Positions 1-6,496 of a stretch of DNA of 9,850 nucleotides are shown piece by piece. The translations under genes were made by a program, and so were the position numbers. This DNA comes from JBLHKE01 sp047619485. Lineage in GTDB: Bacteria > Verrucomicrobiota > Verrucomicrobiia > Verrucomicrobiales > DEV007. Under the pieces are notes generated by a model. The model was not told the DNA's origin. It ran no database searches and saw nothing but the letters and a program-made list of their open reading frames with translations. How positions within the stretch are numbered: position 1 is the first letter of the stretch; each line of letters opens with the position of its first letter. The stretch is from positions 1 through 9,850 of the forward strand of contig JBLHKE010000262.1 of NCBI GenBank assembly GCA_047619485.1, read 5' to 3'.

Positions 1-88
1 TTTCAGCGATTATAGCGGGCTATTTGAGTTGGAAGCTAACGCGGGTGATGGCCAAAATAACCAGCAGATTGTAGGAGTTATTTACTGA
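1..88 (+). CDS. 3' end of an unidentified protein gene (partial)
   Basis: From base 2 one forward frame stays open for 28 codons and stops at TGA 86-88. Its tail reads FELEANAGDGQNNQQIVGVI then Y, rich in Gly, Asn and Gln as is common in secreted or surface proteins. The other forward frame starting at base 1 stops within five codons. The stop lies only 7 bp from the end of the converging PEP-CTERM gene, which fits tight convergent packing. The fragment is too short to name a family, and it could be a chance open stretch. Confidence 0.4.
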   Translation, partial: FSDYSGLFELEANAGDGQNNQQIVGVIY

Positions 89-95
89 CAAGCCC

Positions 96-827
96 TTAGT
101 GGCGGCGGCGCACCAACATCATCCCCACCCCTCCGAGTAGCAGCATCGCTACTGACGGCTCCGGCACCGGCAACAGCCCTACACTCCCGGACTGCATGTG
201 CGGATCATCGCCCACCGTTGAAAATTCCGGATTCACCGATCCAAGGGTGGCTATCGTGCCGGCATCACCAACGTCGAACTGAGTCCCTGGGATCTGGATG
301 CCAGGGGTTACCGCCGGGTAGCTCCAAGACGGGTTCGTGATTAAGATCCACTCGCCGGTGCCCGATGTCCCGCGATCGTCATATCCCCAGATATAGGCCT
401 GGTCGCCCGTCGAGAAGGTCGGATTGCCATTCGCACCGGCACCATTCGGGTCCAATGTTACCGAACCGCTGAAGTTGTTGCTCGCCCCCGTGTTCGTAGC
501 AATCAGTGGATTGATGGGCGCCTGCGTATAGCCGACGCTGGACGAACCGCCACTGCCCGGAGCCGCATCCCAGTTGTCCGACCACAGGTGCGTATTGGCA
601 GCGGTCGGCGTGAAACTCGAATTGAACGATCCAAGCTCGAACGTGAACGAGGTGTCCATCGACGAACCATCGCTATGCTGGTTAACCGCATCGAATACGC
701 TACTGAAGCCGACACCGATGTCAGCGTAGATAATGGTCAACCCAAGGCCACCGAGCGCACCGAAAAGCACGACGCAACGGCCCCAGATCGGCGCGGAGCC
801 ATCGTTGATTGGTTCTATTTTTTTCAC
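96..827 (-). CDS. PEP-CTERM sorting-domain protein
   Basis: This 243-residue protein carries an envelope sorting tag and is probably exported. Visible parts are a basic N-terminus, a hydrophobic export segment at about residues 17-35 with a possible cleavage near YAD, a Gly/Ser/Asn-rich middle with no recognised catalytic motif, and a classic C-terminal PEP-CTERM tripartite tail. That tail is VPEPS at 221-225, a hydrophobic helix at 226-239 and a terminal RRR (240-242) before the final His. Family knowledge: such tails are processed by an exosortase, and cargo is typically linked to exopolysaccharide or biofilm. The start is GTG at 827, chosen because AAGGAG lies just upstream (minus strand, 842-837). 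The gene follows the TIGR02597-like gene by 51 bp on the same strand, so co-transcription is likely. No exosortase gene is in the window. The function of the middle is unknown. Confidence 0.9.
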   Translation of the reverse strand: MKKIEPINDGSAPIWGRCVVLFGALGGLGLTIIYADIGVGFSSVFDAVNQHSDGSSMDTSFTFELGSFNSSFTPTAANTHLWSDNWDAAPGSGGSSSVGYTQAPINPLIATNTGASNNFSGSVTLDPNGAGANGNPTFSTGDQAYIWGYDDRGTSGTGEWILITNPSWSYPAVTPGIQIPGTQFDVGDAGTIATLGSVNPEFSTVGDDPHMQSGSVGLLPVPEPSVAMLLLGGVGMMLVRRRH

Positions 828-836
828 TGCTTGTTT

Positions 837-842
837 CTCCTT
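837..842 (-). promoter_or_regulatory. Shine-Dalgarno site for the PEP-CTERM gene
   Basis: The minus strand reads AAGGAG here, about 9 nt before the GTG at 827-825. This supports the GTG start over any internal ATG and shows that translation of the second gene starts independently of the upstream gene. Confidence 0.7.
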
Positions 843-878
843 GGGTATCTAATCGTGAGGGCAATTTGGGCACCTGTC

Positions 879-1865
879 CTAAGGCGACTGCGGTGCGTAA
901 GGCGGATACGGAGGGTCGATCCGGTAACTGCTCGTCTGACTATCAATATCGACAAAGACCGCGCCACGGTAATCGAACACCTTCGTAAGGTTCTGTTCGG
1001 TAAACTCACCATCGACGGAGTCTACCCACAGGTGAGTATCTTGACCATCCGTGTAGAGCAGGTAGGTGTCGAAACCCGTCCCGTTGTAGATCTGGACGCG
1101 GTCGAGGCTATTGAAATCACCCGGGTAGGCATCGCGCGAATCGAAGGAATGTGAGGCGAGGAATGCCTCCGCCACAAAATTGAAACCCGAGTTCATCGGC
1201 TGCACGAACGGGGTCATCCGCGCCACGCCTTGGACTCGCAAATTCGCAGTGCTAGGACTGAGCGAACTTCGCTTAAAGATCATCCCTTCACCCGGGGCGA
1301 TCGGAAAGTTATCCATCGAATCAAAGCTCCCGACTTGCTTCGTCCACTGCGCAAACTGCGCGTTCCCTAACACATAATAAATCGTAAAGCCGCCACCGTT
1401 GTAGAATTGGATCTGGTCGGCGTCAGCGAAACTAGTACTGGCGTGAAGTGAGGATGGATCAAACACTTGCCCGAGAGTCATGTGGGCACGCAGCTCAAAA
1501 CGATAGCCGCCGGGCACTGGCGCGGTCGTCGGAGTGGTTGGTGGATCGTTCACCCACGTCGTTCGATCTGAGTCCATCTCTATGGCGATTACGCCATCGG
1601 CTGTCGCACCAGCCATCGTCGTCGCGACATCCACCTCGAAGCGCTGGCCAACGTAGACGTCATCCATTCCCGTCGACCCCTCGACGATCTCTACGTAGTA
1701 GGCGTTTGCCGAATCTAGAAGCGCTCCGAAGTCCACGCTGACGTCTGATGCCGTCAGCGTGGAGTTCCCAGAACTCCCGACCCAACTGGCGAAAAGGGCC
1801 GGATTCACCACGCTAACACCCACGGTCTGGTATCCAGGCTCCAGGTTCGATCGATAGAATCCCAT
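879..1865 (-). CDS. TIGR02597-like secreted protein, signal peptide apparently broken
   Basis: The open frame from ATG 1865 encodes 328 residues. Its features resemble the verrucomicrobial TIGR02597 family, recognised from memory: a Pro-Met-Gly-Phe start followed by GYQTVGVSVVNPALF (11-25), YYVEIVEG (56-63), GQRFEVDV (73-80), then a repeated pattern in which a DQIQFYNG or DRVQIYNG block is followed by aromatic residues. The biological role of the family is not known; it is generally exported. The ATG at 1865 has no Shine-Dalgarno and leaves no signal peptide. The same frame continues upstream through an AxA-type cleavage region (VVQAATATSSAP) but meets TGA at 1925-1923. A plausible original start is ATG at 1967, so this may be a recent pseudogene or a point-mutated allele. 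The rest of the frame is intact. It lies upstream of the PEP-CTERM gene and probably shares its transcript. It ends in a Pro/Tyr-rich tail with no PEP-CTERM motif. Confidence 0.75.
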   Translation of the reverse strand: MGFYRSNLEPGYQTVGVSVVNPALFASWVGSSGNSTLTASDVSVDFGALLDSANAYYVEIVEGSTGMDDVYVGQRFEVDVATTMAGATADGVIAIEMDSDRTTWVNDPPTTPTTAPVPGGYRFELRAHMTLGQVFDPSSLHASTSFADADQIQFYNGGGFTIYYVLGNAQFAQWTKQVGSFDSMDNFPIAPGEGMIFKRSSLSPSTANLRVQGVARMTPFVQPMNSGFNFVAEAFLASHSFDSRDAYPGDFNSLDRVQIYNGTGFDTYLLYTDGQDTHLWVDSVDGEFTEQNLTKVFDYRGAVFVDIDSQTSSYRIDPPYPPYAPQSP

Positions 1866-1967
1866 CGGAGCTGATGAGGTCGCCGTTGCCGCCTGAACGA
1901 CACCCGCAATGCCGCAAGAAAATCAGGCAAAAAAACGTAATAATCTGATTAAAAGTGAGTTACACAT
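1866..1967 (-). other. Interrupted signal-peptide leader of the TIGR02597-like gene
   Basis: Reading the minus strand from ATG 1967-1965 in the frame of the 1865 ORF gives MCNSLLIRLLRFFA, a TGA stop (1925-1923), then FSCGIAGVVQAATATSSAP directly into the MGFYRS start. Apart from the stop this is a typical Sec signal peptide: short basic or hydrophobic N-region, hydrophobic core and Ala-x-Ala cleavage site. A single substitution would restore it. Other genes in the window use TGG for Trp and TGA as a normal stop, so recoding is not suggested. No clear Shine-Dalgarno precedes ATG 1967. Confidence 0.55.
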
Positions 1968-2111
1968 GAGAAATCGGATCATACAAACCACGAAAAATCG
2001 ATTCGAAATCTACGAAAAGGCATGATAATTACGGGAAACATTCAAATATTGACATGCTTGATGAAAATAAACTGATTTTCTAGAATTTCAACACGGACCG
2101 CAGGTATCACA
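1968..2111. promoter_or_regulatory. AT-rich divergent intergenic region
   Basis: This stretch separates the minus-strand secreted-protein unit from the + strand coaC operon and is clearly more AT-rich than the flanking genes. It holds a good + strand promoter (see 2058-2086). On the minus strand there is a possible -10 TATGAT (1983-1978), but it lacks a convincing -35 partner and lies only about 11 nt from ATG 1967. Short palindromes ATCGAT and TTCGAA occur near 1997-2005. I see no RNA gene or riboswitch. Confidence 0.4.
2058..2086 (+). promoter_or_regulatory. Sigma70-type promoter for the coaC-coaB-ribD operon
   Basis: The -35 element TTGATG (2058-2063) is followed by a 17-nt spacer and the -10 element TAGAAT (2081-2086; five of six match TATAAT). 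Transcription would start near 2093 and leave a leader of about 80 nt before coaC. A nearby TTGACA (2049-2054) matches the -35 consensus better but has no -10 partner at the right distance. This is prediction from consensus only. Confidence 0.5.
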
Positions 2112-2171
2112 GTGTTCAGCGGTGTCGCGATTTTTGACAATTCGACCCCACCAGTTGAGGTTCCTGCGCCC

Positions 2172-2708
2172 ATGAAAAACATCCTCCTAGGAGTCACCGG
2201 TTCCATCGCTGCCTACCGGGCCGCCGACATCGCCAGCGGACTGGTCAAAGCAGGCCACTCGGTCACCGCCGTGATGACCCAAGACGCGCAGCAATTTGTC
2301 ACCCCTCTCGTCCTCCAAACCCTGTCCAAAAATCCGGTCGTCACCAGTTTCTCTGACGATCAAGAGGCCTGGTGCCCGGGTCACATCGGGCTCGCGGATT
2401 CCGCTGACCTACTACTCGTCGCTCCCGCCACCGCCAACTGCATCGCCCAGTTCGCCAACGGCCTTGCGCCGGACGTGCTTTCTGCCATCCACCTTGCCAC
2501 CCTCGCACCGATCCTCATCGCGCCAGCCATGAACGGCAAAATGTGGCAACATCAGGCGACCGTCGAAAACGTCGAGCGCCTCACCAATCGTGGCGTCCAC
2601 TTCATCGGCCCCGAGGAAGGCATACTCGCCTGTGGCTACGAGGGGGTCGGCAGGCTATGGAACGTCGATGGAATCATCCAGCGCGCCGAAGAACTCCTCT
2701 CCAAATAA
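2172..2708 (+). CDS. coaC: Phosphopantothenoylcysteine decarboxylase (CoaC)
   Basis: An FMN-dependent cytoplasmic enzyme that decarboxylates 4'-phosphopantothenoylcysteine to 4'-phosphopantetheine in coenzyme A synthesis. The 178-residue product has the flavoprotein fold signatures in order: LLGVTGSIAAYRA (5-17), the conserved catalytic His in HIGLADSADLLLVAPATAN (71-89), the PxMNxxMW substrate motif as PAMNGKMW (118-125), and the substrate-clamp loop with its reactive Cys in LACGYEGVGR (152-161, Cys154). ATG 2172 is preferred because the family starts exactly at this MKNILLGVTGS block and GAGG lies about 11 nt upstream; the frame also opens at GTG 2112, but that 20-residue extension looks unrelated. 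In most bacteria CoaC is the N-terminal half of a fused CoaBC protein. Here it stops and coaB starts 4 nt later. Confidence 0.93.
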   Translation: MKNILLGVTGSIAAYRAADIASGLVKAGHSVTAVMTQDAQQFVTPLVLQTLSKNPVVTSFSDDQEAWCPGHIGLADSADLLLVAPATANCIAQFANGLAPDVLSAIHLATLAPILIAPAMNGKMWQHQATVENVERLTNRGVHFIGPEEGILACGYEGVGRLWNVDGIIQRAEELLSK

Positions 2709-2712
2709 TCTC

Positions 2713-3348
2713 ATGAAATTCCTTATCACCGCCGGCCCGACCCGCGAGCCAATCGATCCCGTCCGCTACCTCAGCAACCGCTCGTCTGGAAAGATGGGCT
2801 TCACCCTCGCCGGCACCGCAGCCATGGCTGGCCACCAGGTCACACTCATCGCCGGCCCGGTGAACATCGCCACCCCAGAAGGCGTCGATCGCGTCGATGT
2901 CACGACCGCTGAGGAGATGTACGAAGCCGTCGCCGCGTGCATCAATGACGCTGATTGCGCCATCATGACCGCTGCGGTCGCCGACTACCGGCCAGCAGAG
3001 GTCGCCGATCAGAAGATCAAGAAATCGGATGACGCCCTGAATCTAACGCTTATCAAAACCAGAGACATCCTCGGTTCCGCACGCGGCCCGATGGGCTTTG
3101 GTGGGCTGCTGGTCGGCTTCGCCGCCGAGACAGAAAACCTCGAGGCCAACGCCGCGGCCAAGCTAGAGAAGAAGGGCTGCAACGTGGTTATCGCCAACGA
3201 TGTCTCCAAGCCGGGAATCGGCTTCGACAGCAATGAGAATGAAGTGCTCGTCCTGCAGCGGGGCGCGCCGACGATCACCATACAACAGGCGGCCAAATCC
3301 AAAATCGCCGCCGCGATCATCCTGCTTTGTGAATCGCTAAAGCAATGA
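2713..3348 (+). CDS. coaB: Phosphopantothenate-cysteine ligase (CoaB), stand-alone
   Basis: This enzyme activates 4'-phosphopantothenate with a nucleoside triphosphate, CTP in typical bacterial enzymes, and joins it to cysteine. That is the step just before CoaC. The 211-residue product shows TAGPTREPIDPVRYLSNRSS (6-25) with the following GKMG, AAVADYRP (87-94), the KIKK lysine motif (101-104), GFAAET (135-140) and VVIANDV (158-164) followed by GIGFDSNENEV. These are the standard order and residues of the CoaB half of CoaBC. Usual KTPDIL reads KTRDIL (115-120), a minor variation. ATG 2713 is chosen because the family begins at MKFLITAGPT; a longer open frame starting at 2590 overlaps coaC and is non-family sequence. 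Its last codon overlaps the ribD start (ATGA, 3345-3348), indicating translational coupling. Confidence 0.93.
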   Translation: MKFLITAGPTREPIDPVRYLSNRSSGKMGFTLAGTAAMAGHQVTLIAGPVNIATPEGVDRVDVTTAEEMYEAVAACINDADCAIMTAAVADYRPAEVADQKIKKSDDALNLTLIKTRDILGSARGPMGFGGLLVGFAAETENLEANAAAKLEKKGCNVVIANDVSKPGIGFDSNENEVLVLQRGAPTITIQQAAKSKIAAAIILLCESLKQ

Positions 3349-4352
3349 CCGTCGACGAACGCCACATGGCAACGGCACTTGCCGAAGCTGCGGGAGCGAT
3401 CGGACTCACCAGTCCCAATCCGCCAGTCGGCGCCGTGGTCGCGCGCGGTCCCCGAATAATCAGCACGGGGCACACCCAAAAAGCCGGTGGCGCACACGCC
3501 GAGATCGAAGCCCTCACCGGCTGCAAGCCAGAACAACTCCGCGGTGCAACACTCTACATCACTCTCGAACCCTGTAGTACCCATGGTCGCACTCCGCCCT
3601 GCACTCAGGCGATCATCGACGCGAGGATCAAACGAGTGGTCTACGCCACCACCGACCCCAACCCAGCGCACGCGGGACGCGCGGATCGTTTGCTGCGCAA
3701 GCATGGCATCGAGGTGAAACGCGGTGTCCTCAGAAAACAAGCGCAGCAACTCATCCGCCCCTGGGTCCACTGGATCCTCACCGGTAGACCGTGGGTGATC
3801 GCCAAAGCGGGCAGTAGTCTGGACGGTCGCATCACCCGGCCACCCGGAGAGCCACAGTGGCTCACCAATCCTGCCGCACGCGCCGATGCCCAACAGCTCC
3901 GCCGACGCGTCGACGCCATCCTCATCGGCGCTGGCACCCTGCGCGCAGACGACCCATCGCTCACCGTGCGCGGAGAATTCGCACGTGGCAAAACCCAGCC
4001 GCAGCGGGTGATTCTCGCCGGCAGAAAGCGGCTTAACCGCAAGGCCAAACTATTTACCGATCAGCACGCTGACAAGACACTCGTCTATCGCAACCAAGCG
4101 CTCGAAGAGGTGCTCGCCCACCTCGGCCAGATTGGGATCACCAGCGTCCTCATCGAAGGTGGCGGCCACGTCCTCGGCGATGCGTTCGCCAACAGCCTCG
4201 TCAACGAGGCTAATTTCTACATCGCCCCGATCCTCTGCGGCGATGCAACCACCGCCAGCCTCGCCTGCCCCCTCCAGAATTCGGTCGGCCTCAGCGAAGT
4301 CGAAATCAAAGCCATCGGCGACAATGTCAAAATCGCCGGGATTATCGGATGA
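3345..4352 (+). CDS. ribD: Bifunctional riboflavin deaminase/reductase RibD
   Basis: A cytoplasmic enzyme for two consecutive steps of riboflavin synthesis: deamination of the diaminohydroxyphosphoribosylamino-pyrimidine and NADPH-dependent reduction of its ribosyl side chain. The 335-residue protein has the usual length. The N-terminal cytidine-deaminase-like domain shows SPNPPVGAVV (23-32), HAE with zinc ligand His51 and catalytic Glu53, and LEPCSTHGRTPPC with zinc ligands Cys77 and Cys86. DPNP follows at 104-107. The C-terminal reductase domain shows KAGSSLDGRI (154-163), LIGAGTLRADDPSLTVR (193-209) and LIEGGG (269-274). The start overlaps the coaB stop by 4 bp. No FMN riboswitch is visible upstream of the operon, so riboflavin feedback on this copy is not evident. 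Linking CoA and riboflavin genes may reflect the FMN need of CoaC, but that is inference. Confidence 0.95.
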   Translation: MTVDERHMATALAEAAGAIGLTSPNPPVGAVVARGPRIISTGHTQKAGGAHAEIEALTGCKPEQLRGATLYITLEPCSTHGRTPPCTQAIIDARIKRVVYATTDPNPAHAGRADRLLRKHGIEVKRGVLRKQAQQLIRPWVHWILTGRPWVIAKAGSSLDGRITRPPGEPQWLTNPAARADAQQLRRRVDAILIGAGTLRADDPSLTVRGEFARGKTQPQRVILAGRKRLNRKAKLFTDQHADKTLVYRNQALEEVLAHLGQIGITSVLIEGGGHVLGDAFANSLVNEANFYIAPILCGDATTASLACPLQNSVGLSEVEIKAIGDNVKIAGIIG

Positions 4353-4419
4353 AATTCCGTTCATCTGACCGCCTGCGCATTGACACGCACCGAGCAATCC
4401 CGAAGGGTTAACCATCCAG

Positions 4420-4998
4420 ATGATCGACGCAGAACCAACCGGCACCCAGCGCCTCCACGCACGCTTCCTGAAGTTCTGCCGGCACCCCGCCTCGATCCTC
4501 GTCTGGTTCTGCCTGTTCTCGCTCATCATCAAAGAGCAGTTCCCGTTCTCGCACTACCCGATGTACTCGGGATGGAGCCACCGCACACACTACTTCTACA
4601 TCGCCGACGACAACGGCCCGATCCAGGCCAAGACTGTGTTCAAAGTCTCTGTCCCGCGGATGAAAAAACTCTACGGGAGCATCATCGACAAGATGGACGA
4701 CAAAAAGTCCTACAGCGAGTTCACCGAGGACGATTTCGCCGCTGCCGGGCAGACACTCTTGGAAAAACTACGCAAGGGCGTTCCCAAGAAACGGCTCGAG
4801 GGGCAGATGAAAGACGCCAATCGGAAACGACTCTTCCATCCCGACGGCAGCCCGATCCTCGTCAAAGACATCGTCGCCAGCGACCTCACCCTCGTCCGTG
4901 TTGAAATCGAGAGGCAGAAAAAGAAATTCACGACCACTGAAAAAGCTGTCGTCACGACTGATGTTAAGAACCAAATCGTCCAAAAGCCACAGCCGTAG
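4420..4998 (+). CDS. Uncharacterised single-pass membrane protein paired with an HTTM-like gene
   Basis: I do not recognise a named family. The 192-residue protein has one predicted membrane helix (about 22-38, SILVWFCLFSLI core), followed at once by QFPFSHYPMYSGWS (40-53) and a charged soluble C-terminal domain rich in Lys, Asp and Glu (about 55-192). With a short basic N-terminus the helix probably anchors the protein with the large domain outside. PMYS-like motifs after a first helix recall proteins associated with HTTM (vitamin-K-dependent carboxylase-like) genes, which is what comes next. The start ATG 4420 is 67 bp after ribD; upstream sequence has only a weak purine stretch (GAAGGG) about 15 nt away. 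It could be co-transcribed with ribD or have its own promoter. Confidence 0.8.
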   Translation: MIDAEPTGTQRLHARFLKFCRHPASILVWFCLFSLIIKEQFPFSHYPMYSGWSHRTHYFYIADDNGPIQAKTVFKVSVPRMKKLYGSIIDKMDDKKSYSEFTEDDFAAAGQTLLEKLRKGVPKKRLEGQMKDANRKRLFHPDGSPILVKDIVASDLTLVRVEIERQKKKFTTTEKAVVTTDVKNQIVQKPQP

Positions 4999-5009
4999 TT
5001 CTAAACAAA

Positions 5010-5026
5010 ATCTGCGTTCATCTGCG
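5010..5026 (+). repeat. Short direct repeat ATCTGCG-TTC-ATCTGCG
   Basis: Two identical 7-mers (5010-5016 and 5020-5026) flank TTC in the spacer after the 192-residue gene. The core CGTTCATCTG (5015-5024) also occurs at 4358-4367, just after the ribD stop. Both copies lie within about 20 nt of a stop codon and in non-coding sequence. It may be a dispersed intergenic repeat; within this window only two copies of the 10-mer were noticed. Confidence 0.45.
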
Positions 5027-5125
5027 GTCTAAAAAATTTATCAACCCAAGCCCGAACCTCCCATCCGCCATCTAATCTACAAAACCATCGACCTCCTGCG
5101 GCCGTACCAACACCGCGCGTGGGAG

Positions 5126-6040
5126 GTGTTCTTCATGCGCCTGCTGTTCGCGATCGCGATCTACCTCAGCCTGCGCGTGATGCTCCCGGACATCTTCGGC
5201 ATCAACCAGAAGGCCGCCGGTCTCGCCAGCTTCACCGAAGCCAAGTCGCCAGTGGGCATTGGCCACCTCATCGACCTCACCTTCCTCTCGGATCCGGGCG
5301 TTGGAACCGCCCTCCACTGGATAGTCATCCCCGCGCTCATCGCTTACGCCGCCGGTTTCGTCCTACCGGTCTCCACGCTGATCGTCTTCCTGATCCACTG
5401 CGCGATCTTCACCCTCAACAATTCCAAGGGCGCCACCCACCACGGCTACCAGATCCTCTGCATCACCCTGTTCGCACAAGTCTGCGTCCTGTGGGCGCCG
5501 ATCCTCCTCCGCCGCCTCCCGGAAAATTTCCGCCGCTACCTGCCGCGCCACGAACCCGGGCTCCACATTCGCGACCTCTTCACCTACTACTCACAGGTCG
5601 CGATCGCCGGCTGCTACGTGATCGCCGGTTTGTCCAAAGTCCTCCGATCCCACGTCAAATGGATCATCGATTCGCCGGACGTCGCCGTGCAGATCGTGAA
5701 GAGCCACTCACAGAAATACTACGAGTATCTCCAACCCGAATGGTCCGACATGGGACTGACCTACGCGACTTGGATCGCCGAGCACCCCTGGCTCACCCGC
5801 CTCATGCTCACCAGTGGGTTGGCCCTCGAACTCTTCGCCTTTCTGCTTCTCATCAACCGTGCTTGGGCAGCATTCATCGGAATCTCCCTTATCCTCATGC
5901 ACCTCGCCATTGGCGAAATCATGGGGCTGCACTTCCCACAGAATATCCAAGGCGACTTCGCGCTACTAGTGAACGCCCCTTTCTGGCTGTTCGCCGCCGC
6001 GCTCTTAATTGGAAAGCGACAGAAGACCGCGCTCAGGTAG
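5126..6040 (+). CDS. HTTM-like (vitamin-K-dependent carboxylase-like) polytopic membrane protein
   Basis: The protein from GTG 5126 has 304 residues and about seven or eight membrane helices (roughly 2-20, 63-80, 82-98, 108-126, 152-172, 225-244, 247-266, 277-296). The helix with QVAIAGCYVIAGLSKV (157-172), the loop FTLNNSKGATHHGYQ (95-109) and the late His (HLAIGEI, 259-265) resemble the HTTM domain shared with gamma-glutamyl carboxylases. No carboxylase activity can be claimed, and the bacterial members are mostly uncharacterised. The start is doubtful: the frame is open and coding-like back to 5033, reading IRHLIYKTIDLLRPYQHRAW before the GTG, with no ATG, GTG or TTG. A non-standard ATT at 5036 or ATC at 5063 may be used. 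The gene lies between two other membrane-protein genes and ends 7 bp before the next one. Confidence 0.75.
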   Translation: MFFMRLLFAIAIYLSLRVMLPDIFGINQKAAGLASFTEAKSPVGIGHLIDLTFLSDPGVGTALHWIVIPALIAYAAGFVLPVSTLIVFLIHCAIFTLNNSKGATHHGYQILCITLFAQVCVLWAPILLRRLPENFRRYLPRHEPGLHIRDLFTYYSQVAIAGCYVIAGLSKVLRSHVKWIIDSPDVAVQIVKSHSQKYYEYLQPEWSDMGLTYATWIAEHPWLTRLMLTSGLALELFAFLLLINRAWAAFIGISLILMHLAIGEIMGLHFPQNIQGDFALLVNAPFWLFAAALLIGKRQKTALR

Positions 6041-6047
6041 GGGGACG

Positions 6048-6494
6048 ATGAGAGACCCCTACGCGCCGCCCTCGACCCAACCCGAACCCGAGTCCGCTGC
6101 GCGAAATCACCCGAAGCGTCCCGCCTCGGTCACCTGGGCGATGGTGCTGTGCATCTTTTGGCTGAGTGTCAGCTACCTCCAATTCAAACGCTCTCAACAA
6201 AATGGCAGCTTCGACTACCTGCTGGCGATCATCATCGCAACCGTGCTGTTCGCCATCACCATTTCATTCGCAATCCCGAGAAGCAAGCTCCGCCAGCGCG
6301 CCCTCGCTGCGGTCTACGTCATCACCCTGCTGAGAGTAGCTCAGACGATTCTCATGATGGCCAAATACACCCCTGCCTCGATCACGCCCTCAAGAGTCAT
6401 TTTCTGGCTGATCTTCACCGGCTTGCTCATCTGGGGAATCCTCAGAGTTCTGACCGGTCCGGCCGCCGGCAGATATTTCGAACCAGACCACTAA
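6048..6494 (+). CDS. Four-helix membrane protein of unknown function
   Basis: This 148-residue protein has a Pro-rich cytoplasmic-looking N-terminus MRDPYAPPSTQPEPE and four hydrophobic helices (about 27-46, 57-77, 86-104, 116-135). Short NPYxPP-type N-termini in front of small polytopic proteins are common in Planctomycetes and Verrucomicrobia, but no function follows from that. ATG 6048 is preferred because a GGGGG tract lies just upstream and it starts 7 bp after the HTTM-like gene; the open frame extends to 6009, but that stretch overlaps the HTTM-like gene and is Arg-rich. No catalytic residues are evident. It is the last gene of the + strand run and is followed by the inverted repeat at 6531-6587. 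Confidence 0.8.
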   Translation: MRDPYAPPSTQPEPESAARNHPKRPASVTWAMVLCIFWLSVSYLQFKRSQQNGSFDYLLAIIIATVLFAITISFAIPRSKLRQRALAAVYVITLLRVAQTILMMAKYTPASITPSRVIFWLIFTGLLIWGILRVLTGPAAGRYFEPDH

Positions 6495-6496
6495 CC

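Noticed and set aside
588..1154. A 188-codon + strand frame opposite the PEP-CTERM and TIGR02597-like genes
   Set aside because: It crosses two genes and their spacer, is Arg/Asp-rich and has no motif, whereas the minus frames have signal-like and sorting sequences.
1923..1925. TGA read as a sense codon (selenocysteine or altered code)
   Set aside because: TGA serves as a normal stop for coaB, ribD and the transporter, TGG encodes Trp throughout, and no selenocysteine insertion hairpin is evident. A nonsense mutation is simpler.
2049..2054. TTGACA as the -35 box of the coaC promoter
   Set aside because: No reasonable -10 hexamer lies 16-18 nt downstream. TTGATG/TAGAAT with a 17-nt spacer fits better.
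2093..2171. FMN or other riboswitch in the coaC-coaB-ribD leader
   Set aside because: The leader is only about 80 nt and shows none of the conserved multi-stem RFN element sequence.
3009..3893. A 294-codon open frame on the minus strand opposite coaB and ribD
   Set aside because: It lies entirely antisense to two well-supported enzymes, spans their junction and has no family motif. It is explained by GC-rich codon bias.
4050..4532. A minus-strand frame of 160 codons over the end of ribD and the next gene
   Set aside because: It is acidic antisense shadow sequence across a gene boundary, without support from a ribosome site or domain.
5119..6051. A 310-codon + strand open frame overlapping the HTTM-like gene
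   Set aside because: Its product is Pro/Arg/His-rich with no hydrophobic helices, typical of a shifted frame over a GC-rich gene. The other frame has clear membrane segments.
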